DNA of 64,000 nucleotides from positions 310,001 to 374,000 of the forward strand of contig JAIXMQ010000012.1 of NCBI GenBank assembly GCA_025716855.1, given 5' to 3'. Source of the stretch: Pilaira anomala (Eukaryota > Mucoromycota > Mucoromycetes > Mucorales > Mucoraceae). This document shows, in pieces, positions 48,541-60,208 of this stretch. The notes below the pieces were generated by a model. The model saw nothing but the letters and a program-made list of their open reading frames with translations, was not told the DNA's origin and searched no databases. How positions within the stretch are numbered: position 1 is the first letter of the stretch; each line of letters begins with the position of its first letter. The position numbers and the translations under genes are program-made.

Positions 48541-50311
48541 ATGTCTTTCCGTCAATTATTAAAAGGAATAAGCGCTAGAAAATACTCTACAAAGAAAGCT
48601 ATTTTCCTTAACGAACAACAGTTACAAGCACTTGGTCAAGTAACAGAAAGGTAAAAAAAAAATATATATATATATATTTAGATCCTTAAAAAAAAAAAAA
48701 AGTCCTGACAATGACAAAACTTAGTGAAATCCTTGTAGAGGAGATCAGTATCCAAACAGACCATTATGTTCGAAGTTCCGAAGAAGCTACTTTTGGAAGT
48801 AAACGTATTGGTTGTGTAGAACTTCCAAAACCTTTAATGAAAGGCATTCAAGATCTTGTAGACGGTACACAATAAAAAAAAAAAAAAAAATCTTTTTCTT
48901 TTTTTTTACTCATACTCTTTTTAACAGGTCAAGATAAAAGATTAATTAGAGCAGACGCACTTCGATTATACGACGCTTTACGTTCAACCGCCAGAATACC
49001 TAAAGAAAATGACGACTTTGACGGCTCAAGGTTTTCAAAAAAGATTCGAAAAGCAACAACCACCGTGGTCGAACCCCATAAATTATCTTATGGTCCTCGT
49101 GAATCCGTTGCTTATGCTGCGGGTGTTTTACCTTCCACTTATGCCGCTGCCATCAATGTCATGAAGGAAATATCCTCTCGATTGACCGATTTTAGACCAC
49201 GATCCATGCTTGATTTTGGTTGTGGGCCTGGTACAGCCATTTGGTAAAGAAAGAAACAAGTTGCATGGATTTTTTTTTTAATGCTTTTTTTTTTTTTCAG
49301 GGCTGCAAAAGAACATTTTCAATTAGAGAATTGTGTAGGTGTAGATCTTTCTGAAGATATGTTGAGAGTAGCTGAACAAATTGAAGGTATATATATATAA
49401 AAAAAAATCACACAAGCAATTGCATATTAATTTTTTTTTTTCTTTGTAGAATCAATTAAAGTAGAAGGTTCCACACCAGTAGAATTTAAGCGTTACTTAA
49501 CATTTGATCCAAAGGTAACAAAAAAAAAAGGGTTTTCACAGTACAATGAGTTACATCTCATTTAAAAAAAAAAATTTTTTACACAGGCACACAAACCAGA
49601 TTTAGTCGTGAGTTCATTCACATTGGGAGATATATCTTCTGCTGCGCTCCAGAAATCCACAGTCGAACAATTATGGGCACAAACAGGAGATATCTTGGTC
49701 TTAATCGATCGAGGTACACCTGTTGGATTTTCAAATATTGCAAGAGCAAGGCAATGGATTTTAGAAAAGGAAAATGCACATGTTGTAGCACCCGTAAGTT
49801 TTTTTTTTTTTTTTTTCTAAATTACCTTTGTATACAAAAAGACTTACCTTTTAACTCTCTCAAAAAAAAGTGTGCTCATGATAAGCCTTGTCCTCTCTTA
49901 TTCTCACCAGACGCAAAACCAAATGATCTTTGGTGCCATTTTTCACAAAGAGTACAACGTCCTACATTCCTAATGAAAACAAAACACTCTAAATTCAATA
50001 CAGAAGATGCCAAGTACTCCTACGTCGTCTTGAGAAAGGGTACAAGACCTACGAAATCAGATTCACTTGAATCTCAAGCATATCACTGGCCTCGATTAAT
50101 TCAACCCCCTTTAAAGAAAAATGGACATATTGTCATGGATACCTGTTCTACCAATGGCGAAATTCAACGTATGGTCATTCCTAAATCTCAAGGTAAAGTA
50201 CCTTATCGTGATGCAAGAAAGGCAATGTGGGGTGATTTGTTTCCTCATTTATCAAAAAACAAAATCGTTACTCGTATCTCGGAAGGAATTAATGCAAAGG
50301 AGGAATCATAA
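48541..50311 (+). CDS. RSM22: Rsm22/METTL17-type mitochondrial small-subunit assembly factor
   Basis: Exons 48541..48650, 48725..48864, 48928..49243, 49301..49386, 49450..49514, 49587..49793 and 49871..50311, 454 residues, phases consistent. The first ~25 residues are basic and Ser-rich without acidic residues (MSFRQLLKGISARKYSTKKA), a likely mitochondrial presequence. A Rossmann methyltransferase core follows: LDFGCGPGTAIW (motif I), GVDLSEDML (post I), then PDLVVSSFTLGD. The cysteine cluster CAHDKPCP with a later WCHFSQR matches the site that holds a 4Fe-4S cluster in the METTL17 family. Family members bind the assembling mitoribosomal small subunit. The kinked N-terminal motif LSYGPRESVAYAAGVLP is highly typical. 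Confidence 0.93.
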
Positions 50312-50368
50312 TAATAATATAAAATTACAAGCGAGTTTTTATTTTTTTTTATAGAGAGAAGATGAATG

Positions 50369-51492
50369 TTATAATTGATCTTCATCAGTAGTAGTAGAAG
50401 GATTCAAGATCTTGTAGTAATAATAAAAAGAGTTAGATTTTTTATATACATGTACATAATAATAATAAAAAAAAAAGGCAAATCATTTTTACTTACAGCA
50501 CTATGAAGCATCTGTGCTTTTAATTCATCTATAATAACAGAAAGAAAAATATTTAGGATGAAAACACTTTTTTTTTTTTTTTTAAAAAAACTGTCCTTAC
50601 CAAATTTTGCTTCACCCAAAGGAGAAAACCGAATCATATTATTATCAGGAAAATGATCAAACAAATAAGATTCAGTAATCGACAACTGAGCACACTGTTG
50701 CGCCAATTTCCCAAACACATTGATATCCGTACGATACAATCGATACGCCTCCTTATTAAAACAATACTTATCATTCAAGCCATCCAACACCACCTTTTTA
50801 AACATATTCTTTAAATAATGAAGTATATGAAACACATAATCTTGATAAGGTCGCCAAATCGGAAACTGTTGTGAGATACTCACATTGCCATTCACATCCA
50901 CTAACGGATGAAACATATCTGTCAAAAATGTAATCGACGGTGGTAGGTTGGGATAGTTCTCTGGAATCGAAACTCGAAATTTGAACGTGCCTGATTTATA
51001 GAATCCTTTATGAACAAATAATACCCCGTACCAAACGTATAAATCGTCCGACGAAGGCATGATATAGATACCTAAAGGGCAATGATTTGGATTTTTTAAA
51101 TTAATGCTACAAATAAAAAAGAAAGAAGTATATGTGTGTTAATACACTAGGCTGAAACCCTAATTTTTTTTTTGTTACAATTCTGTCATGATTTCATATC
51201 GACTGAAATGTTCTGAAGTTAATCGAGGTGCTCTGGGTATAGGTTCTCCTGTATCGTCTTCATCTTCGTCGTAAATTGAACGAAGTCCTCCAATCGCTGG
51301 TTGCTCTTGAGGTTGTGAAGCTCGTTTAGACATTACACTTCGAGTACGATCGAGTAAAGAACCGACTGAAGAACGTTTATTGGGTTGCTGTAAACTACTA
51401 GTACGTTTAGGTGTATTATTCTAATGTTTTTTTTCAAGTGTGAGTAGGGTAAATATATGCTTTTTTTTTTTTGAAGGGCTTACATTGTTCAT
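50369..51492 (-). CDS. AKTIP/FTS-like ubiquitin E2 variant
   Basis: Exons 51484..51492 (9 nt), 51179..51420, 50601..51106, 50497..50528 and 50369..50410, 276 residues. An Arg/Ser-rich N-terminal tail and an acidic patch (YDEDEDD) precede a UBC fold: SSDDLYVWYGVLFVHKGFY, FKFRVSIPENYPNLPPSITF and FHPLVDVNGNV. Where active E2 enzymes carry the catalytic Cys, this reads VSISQQFPIWRP, so it is an inactive E2 variant. The pattern matches FTS/AKTIP, part of the FTS-Hook-FHIP adaptor that couples dynein to endosomes. Role by family is firm; partners are not in the window. Confidence 0.9.
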
Positions 51493-51866
51493 ATTGTAAT
51501 ATATATATATATATATAAAAAAGGGTGTGTAATTAAAAATTATATAAACAAAAAAAAGAAGGGAAAATTAAGACTCATTTGTCATATCACTAAAGTACAA
51601 TTGTAGTATCAATATGAGTGATTACTTACACTTGTAACCTGTTAATTACAGTGTTCTTTGTATTATCCAAACAGAAGAATAAGTTTACAATTCTTGTGAT
51701 AAAATACTATCACCTTTCATGATGATGTTTTTTATTATACAATTGAATAAATTAAATCATATCTTGAGAGATACGGGAGCAATCTTTCTTCTTTTTAAGC
51801 AAATAACATAAAGAAACCTGTCAAAATATACATACAAGTCTACGTCATGAAAGAGAGAGAGAGAGT

Positions 51867-51904
<38 letters not shown>

Positions 51905-52062
51905 GAGAAAGAGAGATAGAAAAGTATTAAACATCTCCGATACTTTTTAATTTTTTTTTTTTCTTCTTCTTTTCTTTACAACGATCAAAACAAAAGAGGT
52001 AAATCAAGTTTTTATTCTAGATGAAAAATGGAATAACTAACTTGCTTATAGATACAGAAAAT
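51493..52062. promoter_or_regulatory. Bidirectional spacer between AKTIP-like and LSm7 genes
   Basis: 570 bp between divergent starts. It holds (TA)n at 51500-51517 and a (GA)n/(CAGA)n microsatellite at 51850-51915. No known motif was recognised. Confidence 0.5.
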
Positions 52063-52659
52063 ATGTCTGAAAGAGTAAAAGAAACAAAACAAAACGATCA
52101 GTTCTGTCAAACTAAAACTCAAGATTATTATTATTATGTAGGGTCGTGGTAACTACAATAACAGAGGAGAACGTGGAGGTAGAGGTGGTAATCGAGGTGG
52201 TAGAGGAGGACGTGGTGGATACCATAATCAACAAGAAAAACCCAAGAAGGAATCTATTTTAGATTTAAGTAAATATATGGAAAAGAAAATTCGTGTTCGA
52301 TTCAACGGTGGAAGAGAAGGTATAAACGCTTATTATTTGGGACAAAAAAAGTTTTTTTTTTTTTTTTTTTTGACGCAGTATTCTTTTTAGTTGTTGGTAC
52401 TTTAATGGGTTATGATCCTTTGCTTAATTTGGTTTTAGATAATACAATTGAATATCAAAAGGGTAAAGGAAGAGAAAGAGAAAGAAAAAGGATAAAGCAA
52501 AATTGGTTAACGCGTAAAAAAAAAATAATAGATTTAGAAACTGGATATATTACAGAAAAGACGAGACAATTAGGTTTATCAGTACTTCGTGGAACTGCTG
52601 TTATCCTTATTTCACCTTTTGATGGTATGGAAGAAATTGAAAATCCCTTCTCTCAATAA
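52063..52659 (+). CDS. LSM7: LSm7 snRNA-associated protein with RGG N-terminal extension
   Basis: Exons 52063..52074, 52142..52319, 52391..52462 and 52532..52659, 129 residues. The Sm1 motif is KYMEKKIRVRFNGGREVVGTLMGYDPLLNLVLD and Sm2 includes LGLSVLRGTAVILISPFDG, ending EEIENPF, typical of LSm7. It should join the LSm1-7 ring (decapping) and LSm2-8 ring (U6 snRNA). Residues 4-30 form an RGG-rich stretch with about eight Arg-Gly pairs (RGGRGGNRGGRGGRGG), which is not usual for LSm7 and suggests extra RNA binding or arginine methylation. The first exon is only four codons (ATG TCT GAA AGA), joined directly to GGT CGT. The long 4th intron-side frame is a shadow of intron sequence. Confidence 0.92.
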
Positions 52660-52932
52660 TTAATAAAAAAAATATGATACAACTCTCCATCACGTAACAT
52701 CTAAACCTACCCGAAGCATTACATATCGTTTTCCCCTCCTTTTTGAATTTGACTTTTTTTTTCTTCATCACGTGGAAACAGATATTATAGATATATATAC
52801 TACACTTCCGCGTACTGTACGTCACTAACCAAAGTCATCCAATCAAATAGATATTTCTATAATTTTTTTTTCTTTTTTTTTTTTTCTCTCTCTCTCTCTT
52901 TTTTTTTTTTTACATAACCTTGATCAAAAAGA

Positions 52933-53649
52933 ATGAGTTCACCTAGTAAAGAAGAAACTACAGAAAACCACGAAACACTAACAAAAGAAGACACAGAAAC
53001 AAGTCAACCAAAAGAAGAAGAAGAAGAAGTCAATTCAAGTTTAGAAAACCAGCACGATACCAACCATCAAGACAATGCTAGTTTATGGACAGCCGTCTGG
53101 GACGATAACGCACAAGCGTACTATTGGTGGAACACAGAAACAAACGAAACCACATGGATTAATCCAGAGCAACCCGTATACGATACAACAACAACAACAA
53201 CAGCAGCAGCAGCAGTAGTAACTAGTCATAATCCATTAGATTCTATATTAGATAAAATCGATACTGACGTCAAAAAGCAATTGGATGGAAAAGAAGCACC
53301 GGTACCTGTGAATCAAGAAAGTTATGAACACTATTTTGATGATCAACCAGAACCTTCTTATACTACCACAGCTCATTTCAATGCTAGAACAGGTCGATTT
53401 ACAACACAAGAAGATCTGAATCGATTAAATCCAGAACATTTAACCATAGAAAATCGTGCAACGAGACAAATGCAAAACTTTTTCGATGTCGATAGATATA
53501 CGGAAGAAAGAAATATGCAAAGAGCTTCTTATACTGCCGATGGTAGAATTGCTAAAAAGAAACATTTGTCTCGTAAAGAAGTAGAGTACTTTAAAAAGAT
53601 GAAGAAAGAAAAGAAGTCAAAGAAAGCTAGAGAATGGTTAATGCAATAG
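52933..53649 (+). CDS. WW-domain protein with conserved basic C-terminus
   Basis: A single exon of 238 residues. After an acidic Glu/Thr-rich N-terminus, residues ~50-80 form a WW domain (LWTAVWDDNAQAYYWWNTET with the second Trp in TTWINPEQP). A Thr/Ala run from a CAA/CAG microsatellite follows. The C-terminal ~100 residues include HFNARTGRFTTQEDL, QMQNFFDVDRYTEERN and a Lys-rich end (KKMKKEKKSKKAREWLMQ). This arrangement resembles small fungal and animal WW proteins linked to the spliceosome; that link is inference from the WW plus the Lys-rich FDVD-type tail. The ATG at 52933 is preceded by a CT-rich promoter tract. Confidence 0.85.
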   Translation: MSSPSKEETTENHETLTKEDTETSQPKEEEEEVNSSLENQHDTNHQDNASLWTAVWDDNAQAYYWWNTETNETTWINPEQPVYDTTTTTTAAAAVVTSHNPLDSILDKIDTDVKKQLDGKEAPVPVNQESYEHYFDDQPEPSYTTTAHFNARTGRFTTQEDLNRLNPEHLTIENRATRQMQNFFDVDRYTEERNMQRASYTADGRIAKKKHLSRKEVEYFKKMKKEKKSKKAREWLMQ

Positions 53650-53884
53650 AAAAAAAAAATATATTTATAAAATAAAAAAAAATAAACATAGAATTTTTAT
53701 ATATACCTTTTTTTTTACCTAGTGAAACGAGAGATTACTCACAATCGCTCAAAAAGCAATGGATTGAAAAACTAAACTCTCTCTTTGTCCCCTTCTCTTT
53801 GTCTTCATGAAAAAAGTGACTGTGAAATACCTTTCGGAAATAACAACAACAGGCAAAGTTTGATGAATAGCGCGTCCTTTATTA

Positions 53885-53919
<35 letters not shown>

Positions 53920-53969
53920 CTCTCTTAACTGTATACTTTGTATACGAAATATTTTTTTTTTTTAAGAAA
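53650..53969. other. Spacer, no gene seen
   Basis: 320 bp with a T run of about 33 nt at ~53887-53919. Holds the nucleoporin promoter. Confidence 0.5.
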
Positions 53970-56585
53970 ATGAGGTAAACTTTGTAAAACGAAACACTTT
54001 TATATTATATATATATATATATATATTCTTTTAATAAAAAAAATAAAAAATAAAAATAAAAAAATGTTAACTCACTGTACATAGTAACAAGAAATTTTCA
54101 AGATCAAAAAAGACAGATGGTGGTAATGTACCCAATTTTGTTTTTAACTTTGGAAGTAACCAACCAGGCAGTCCAGCATTAGGCGCTTCTTCACCTAGTA
54201 GCGGTAGTGTATTTGGAGCAGGAAGCAACCCAGGTAGTCCAGCACAAGGAAGTTTCAACTTTGGTTCAACCACCTCTCAACCTTTTGTCTTTGGCGATCC
54301 AAATACTTCTGCAAGTTCTCCCACTACGTTTGCTTTCAACTCAACAAAAAGAGGTCCTTCCGATTTAGATTTAGGTGCTCCGGAACGTAGTCCTATCAGA
54401 CGTGCTCCTTCTGATATCACTGCTTTTGGTACACCTACCTCTACCACCGCTCCCTCCTCAAATACTACTACTACCACTACTTCACAATTTGCATTTAACC
54501 CACCAACTACAGGTTTATCAAGTCAACTTTCTTTTGGCTCCGTTGGAAGTCACTCATCTAATATATCTTTCAGTGCTCCAGCTTCTACACCTACTAACAC
54601 TTCTGCACCTGGAATTTCTTTTGGTGCTCCTCCTCCTCCTTCTACTACAACTACCTCTACTACAGCTCCTACTACTAGTAGTACTACTATTTCATTCGGT
54701 TCTCCTGCTCCTCCAGCTAATGTTACAACAACTGCGCCTGCTTCTACCACGACAATGAACGCCCCTACAAGTACATCAACTACTGGATTTACTTTTGGTA
54801 CATCGGCTGTTTCTTCAACTCCACCAACAACAACAACCACCACTTCCAGTACACCTACTACCAGTGCATCTACACCTGCTGCTCCTGCTTCCGTATTTAC
54901 ATTTGGAACTCGATCCTCTACTGCACCTACTACCCCAACCACTACACCTTCTTCCTTTACTGGATTTGGATCTACTACGCCAGTTAGTGGCACTACACCT
55001 ACCAGCAGTACTGATAAATCTACCACTACTACTACTACAGCAGCAGCAGCAGCAGCTACCACTAGCACTACAGGATTTTCATTTAATACTGCACCTTCTA
55101 TTGTCACTTCAACACCATCCAGTGCATCCACATTATCATTTGGAAAACCAACTACATCTTCTGATAAACCAACTACGACTGGTTTCAGTTTACCTACTGC
55201 CACCACCAGCACTACTACTACTGCATCGGATAAACCTGCTTCAACTGCTTTTTCATTTAGTTCACCTAAACCTGCTGCTACAACAACAACTACTACACCT
55301 TCATTTAACTTTGGCAGTAGTAATAGCTCAGCTAGTACTACACCTTCTATTAGTACATCCACTACTACTACTACTACTACTACAACCACAACAAGCTCTA
55401 GTCCTGCCATGACATCCACTGCACCTCCTACTAGCTCACTCTTTTCTTTAGGTACTACAGATAAGAAAACAGACAATGCTAGTAGTACACCATTTACATT
55501 TGGATCCACACCAGCAACAGCATCAGCAGCAACAGCAACAGCAACAGCTCCAGTGATTCCTAATCAACCCAATGTATTTTCATTCAGTAAAATCTTGGAA
55601 GATTTAGCTAAAGTGGAAGCACAACCACCTAACCAAATGTATGCTTCATTAAACACATCTCCTTTATCCGTATTACAGTAAGTATCTATACCCAAAGTTG
55701 TTTTTTTTTTTTTTTTTTTTTTACAAATTCTGTATACTTATGTTATTGTAAATTAGACCAAATCAAATTGTATCTCATACAAGTTTCCGTATTGACAACA
55801 TTTTACCCAGCACACGCTTTTCCGAATTACCAGAACAAGCACAAAAGGAATTAGATGCTTTGGAAAAATACGTACGTTTAGAAGGTCAACGTTGTGAATA
55901 TATTGGAAATCAAAAAGTACCTAAACATTTAGAAACCATTGAGAAATCTAAAAAAGGAACTGAAGTATTATCACAGGTAACTAAAAGAAAAAAAAAAGTG
56001 GTTGCTAAGATCAAAAACTCAGCTTTTTTTTTTTTTTTTTTAGCAATTGGATGCACTTACTTGTACATTAAAAGGACAAATGGAATCCATTGAAGCATTC
56101 TATGAAAATGTAAAGACTCAATTGAGACATGCAAATGATGGATGTGCCGTCATCGAAGCTTGTAAGCATCCAGGTGATAATGCCAGATGGTTATTTGGAC
56201 ACTCAGAAGATGAAGAGTAAGTTCTAACAAGGATGATTTTTTTTAAAAAAAAATACTAAAAAAAAAATATGTTCTTGTAGTTACTTTTCTTTACTTGCTA
56301 AACAGTTGGACAGACGTTTGGAAGAATACAAGAAATGTATTTGGGAAATTGAAAGAACGGCAGAATCTTGGTCTCATAATCGAATGCAATCACCTCAAGG
56401 TAAATACATCGAGATGTACATATATTACTTTTTGAATTAATCATTCTACGTTATTAGATGTTGCTGATATTATGCGTGCTCAAAATCAGGCCTTCTTGGC
56501 TTTATCCAGTAAAGTCGCTGCTTTACATGAAAATGTCAATCTTGAATTGAATCATTATAACCAATATTTAAGAATGTGCTCATAA
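53970..56585 (+). CDS. FG nucleoporin of the central channel (Nup58/Nup49 type)
   Basis: Exons 53970..53974 (5 nt), 54085..55677, 55757..55976, 56044..56216, 56281..56399 and 56458..56585, 745 residues with closing phases. Residues ~15-525 are Ser/Thr/Pro-rich with scattered FG motifs (FNFGS, FVFGD, FTFGT, FSFNT), the disordered permeability barrier. The C-terminal ~210 residues are coiled coil: LPEQAQKELDALEKYVRLEG, LKGQMESIEAFYENVKTQLR and FLALSSKVAALHENV. This matches the Nup58/p45-Nup49 member of the Nup62-Nup58-Nup54 trimer rather than Nsp1/Nup62. It is anchored in the inner ring of the nuclear pore. The start is inferred: exon 1 contributes only ATGAG, giving MSNKKFSRSKKTDGG. Confidence 0.88.
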
Positions 56586-57079
56586 AAAATATATATATAT
56601 ATATATTTTTCTATTGAGAAGGAAAATATATATATAACTTTGCTATCACTAAATAAAAAAAAAATAAATAAATAAAAAAAAAAAGTGTCATTATTCAAAT
56701 GTATGAAGTCAGGTTTTTTCTGTATTGTGTGATAATATAAACTTTATCGAGATGAAATGATTGTGCCTCGCATAAATGACATCAAATAAAATTCAGGTAC
56801 ATACTTTTTTAGCGTTTCATTTATTTTTATCACTTAATAATAAAAAAAAAGGTCAGTTCATTCCATCATCGTATTCAGAAAAAAAAAAAAAGTATCGTTT
56901 CTTCTCTATTATATGATCGATTCGTTCTCGTTCGAACATATTAGAAAGTTTTTTTTTTTTTTTTTTACTTTTTTTTAAAAAAAAAAAAAGAGTATAAAAG
57001 GATTCAAAGGAAATACGAATTTCTTTTTTTTTTTTCATTCAATACATCAAGTTATTAAAACAAACAATCAACAACAAAT
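56586..57079. other. Spacer, no gene seen
   Basis: About 490 bp, AT-rich with A/T runs. Carries the promoter of the GH8 gene at its right end (TATA-like gtataaaag at ~56992). Confidence 0.5.
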
Positions 57080-58370
57080 ATGAGCAAAACCACAGAACAA
57101 GTTTACAATCAATGGAAATCCAAGTAAGTTTTGTCTAAAATAAATATTTCTAACAATTACCAACTTAAAATTTGACATGATGATTTTTTTACCTATTAGG
57201 TATTTAAAATCTTACAAAGATGGTCTTTACGTTTATTACAGAGATAACGAAGATAATTCTTCCGCTATGACAGTTTCCGAAGCTCATGGTAAAAAAAAAA
57301 CATACATAATACACATTGACAACCACATATTTAAAAACATTTTTATATACACACACACACACACACACACACAAAAGGCTATGGTATGTTAATCGCTGTC
57401 TTAAAGAAAAACCAATCTGATTTCGAGGGTCTTTTCCGATACTTTCAATCCTGGAAAAACAGTAAGGGCTTAATGCAATGGCAACAAAAGAAATCCAGCA
57501 ACGGTACTTTTGTTCCTGGAGATGAAGGCGGTAAAAACTCGGCTACAGACGGTGACATTGATATTGCTACCGCTTTATTCTTGGCCGCCAAACTTTGGAA
57601 CAATGCCAAATATCGTACCGCTGCCGAATCCTTGGCTGAATCTCTTTGGGAACACTGCTTTAATCAATCCACCTATGCTCCTTTACTTGGTGATTGGGCT
57701 ACACCCGATGATTCTGCTTATATCTTGACTAGACCGAGTGATTTCATCTTGAGCGGTTTCTTGGTCTTTAAAAACGTAAAAATGTTTATATATATATAAA
57801 AAAAAAAAAAAGGGTTGGTCTCCTTATATTAACGCATTTCTTATTTTTTAATAGGAAGATAAACAACGTCAACAAATTTGGACTAAAGTCATTGATAATC
57901 TTGTAAAGACATTTCAAGACCAACTTGCTATCAACCCTCAAACTGGTTTGGTAGCCGATTTCTTGACTTTGGACTCCAATACCAAGAAATATAAACCAGT
58001 AACCAAAAAGGTGTTGGAAAGCAACAGAGATTCAGATTACAACTGGAACTCGTGCCGTGTCCCTTGGCGTCTTAGTCATTATTACTTGCAGTCCGGTGAC
58101 CAAAGACTGCGTCCTTTATTGGATGCTGAAGCCAATTTCTTTTCGACTGTCTTGTCCAAAGGGTCTAGCATCAAAGCAGGTTACAGCTTGTCCGGAAGAC
58201 CGCTTGTTTCTTATAGTGATTTAGCTTTTACTGCTCCTGTCAAGCTCTTATTCAAAACCTTGAACTTGAAGGCTCCTTTGGACCAGATCAATAAGTATAT
58301 TGATCAAGATAATGAGTCTGGCTATTTCGGTGATACTATTTATTTGCTTACTTTGTTGCAAGCTCAATAA
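57080..58370 (+). CDS. Glycoside hydrolase family 8 enzyme, no signal peptide
   Basis: Exons 57080..57123, 57200..57288, 57378..57775 and 57855..58370, 348 residues, the usual GH8 catalytic length. The family signature VSEAHGYGMLIA holds the proposed acid Glu (E42). NSATDGDIDIATALFLAAKLW (D102/D104 region) matches the ATDxDxD motif that carries the second catalytic acid. Later landmarks are YNWNSCRVPWRL and GYFGDTIYLLTLL. GH8 enzymes cleave beta-1,4 bonds in cellulose, chitosan, lichenan or xylo-oligosaccharides. The N-terminus (MSKTTEQVYNQWKSKYLKSY) has no signal peptide or anchor, so the enzyme would be cytosolic or unconventionally exported. GH8 is mainly bacterial, but here it is split by three introns, so any transfer is not recent. 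Confidence 0.85.
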
Positions 58371-58563
58371 GCTTAAATAGCCCCTATTTTATGTATATCT
58401 TCTTTTTAAGAAAACTATATACTTTACTTCCCCCTTGATCTCTCTTTTTTTTTTTTTTATTTATTATTTTTAGATCAAGAATATTTTCCACTTTTCTCTT
58501 TTTCAACCTTTTTTTTTTTCATTTTTTCTCAACTTTTTTATTCTTTAATAAATTTTCAAATCA

Positions 58564-59221
58564 ATGCTTAATTTAAAATACGGTCTAGTGGGATTAGTAT
58601 TTGCCACTTGTTCATTCTTAGTTGACGGTACCACAGCAGCAACTGATCTCTTGACGATCACCAATCCAAAAGCGAACCAACCTATGCTTCCTGGACAACA
58701 AGTGATAATACAATATACAGTTCATGGCTCACCTAAAAGTAAAGTATTTTTTTATTTATTATTTTTTTACAGTGTATACTAAAAAAAACCTATTATTTTC
58801 ATTTTTTTTTTAAAAAAAAAAAAAAGCTATTGGAACAACAACTCAAAAACCAAATTATCCAGATTCTATCGATATGATACTTCGTTGGACCGATAAAAAG
58901 AATCAAACAATTCAATTTTTAGCTTTAAATGGTTTGAGTACAGATCCTTATGTAGATTTGGTAAAGGACCAAGTATACGATCATCGATGGAAATTACCCA
59001 ATTGTCATTTCTTTAGACGTTACTTGCCTTCGGACTGGACGTTTTCTTTGATATTTCAACCTCAATATCATCAGGAGACTATCATTCAACCTTTAGTTAA
59101 TAACAATCGTACACATGCTCCTACTGTTCCATTAGGTCCTAAACAACCTGATATCAGTATACCTATCTCTGTACAATTTAATATCACTGCAATGGAAGAT
59201 CCTCATCATAAAGGATGTTAA
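58564..59221 (+). CDS. Small secreted protein, possible cell-wall/Kre9-KNH-like
   Basis: Exons 58564..58738 and 58827..59221, 189 residues. A signal peptide spans residues ~1-22 (YGLVGLVFATCSFLVDG). The mature start LLTITNPKANQPMLPGQQVI followed by IQYTVHG recalls the N-terminal Ig-like domain of Kre9/KNH and related Ser-Thr-rich wall proteins (ITSP...G..v.i.W), but the match is loose. There are two N-glycosylation sequons (NQT at ~85, NIT near the end) and two Cys in the mature part. The end EDPHHKGC carries no GPI signal. It lies 190 bp after the GH8 gene on the same strand; co-regulation is possible but unproven. Confidence 0.75.
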
Positions 59222-60208
59222 TTTTTTTTTTGTATCTCTTTAATTAAATATTATTTCTTTTTTTTTTTTAAATACCATTGTATACATAACATGTTCTATC
59301 TGGAGTGTTGTATATGAACTTCTCAGATTAAATCCCACATGCGGGTCTCATCCTCTCTCTCTCTTTAAAAAATCAGGAGGTGTGTTTTTTATGCGCACAT
59401 ATTTACAGATCTTCGGAGATTGTGTGTTTCCAACAAAGAAACGTATACGGATCAAATCCAGACTGGCCTTAATATCTAGTTAGATCACCTATACATATAA
59501 TTTTTCAAAAATAAAAAAAAACAGACTGGAAGCGGTTACTTTTTCTAATAATTGAAAATAATTGAAAACAGGATAATCTTATTTTCAATTATTTTCTTTT
59601 CAATTATTAGAAAAAGTAACCGCTTCGGTGCATTCTTTCCCAGCTTAAAAATACACCGCCCAGTGTGTTTTTTTATTTTTTGAGATTGGGATAGAAGGTG
59701 AAAAAAAAAAAGCGACGAAGTGTAAAGTGATGATCTCTCAGCCTTTTGGCAAATAGGTATTTCAGGATTTATCAACGACACTCCTGTTTAAGGAAACACT
59801 CTGGCTTTTTCAGACCAAATTCAGTAAATACAACACTGAAACAATTATTCATAAATAATTACCTCTCCCTCTTCATTAATCGTAAGAGTGGATTGAACAG
59901 TTACTATTCCAAATTTGTAACTCTTCATAAAACCGGTTAAAGCAACAAAAATGTGGAAGTATGTCGTTTACTGATTTATTTTGTTTCATTCATTAAACAG
60001 GCCAGGTGTGACAGCCCTAAATTATAGGTGGATGTTAAACGATTTTCGTTGTGACTTGGGTGAAAAGCATCACAAAAAGTGTATTTTACTCTTCTTTAAG
60101 TTAGTTTATTCATACCTTTTATCTTTAATTATACTTCTCTTTCTCTCTCTCTCTTTTTTTTTTTTTTTTATATATATCTTTTATCTATATTTATTTATTT
60201 TATTAAAA
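59222..60208. other. Intergenic 1 kb holding a long hairpin, no gene seen
   Basis: Contains the inverted repeat at 59529-59626 and a U2-snRNA-like 16-nt stretch near 59732. The 3' part is a T-rich promoter tract (60135-60205) of Pkc1. Confidence 0.5.
59529..59626. repeat. Long near-perfect inverted repeat (hairpin)
   Basis: The arm 59529-59568 (starting GAAGCGGTTACTTTTTCTAA) is the reverse complement of 59582-59626 apart from a 5-nt insertion in the right arm. The loop is about 13 nt. Transcription would give a ~40-bp hairpin, and on DNA it could form a cruciform or be the remnant of a very small palindromic element. Confidence 0.9.

Noticed and set aside
54550..55509. Minus-strand 319-codon Val-rich frame
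   Set aside because: Antisense of the Thr/Ser-rich FG nucleoporin exon; the periodic ACT/ACA codons keep the opposite strand open.
59732..59755. Resemblance to the 5' end of U2 snRNA (ctctcagccttttggc)
   Set aside because: The match ends after about 16-18 nt. The conserved branch-site recognition region and Sm site of U2 do not follow, so it is at most a tiny fragment.
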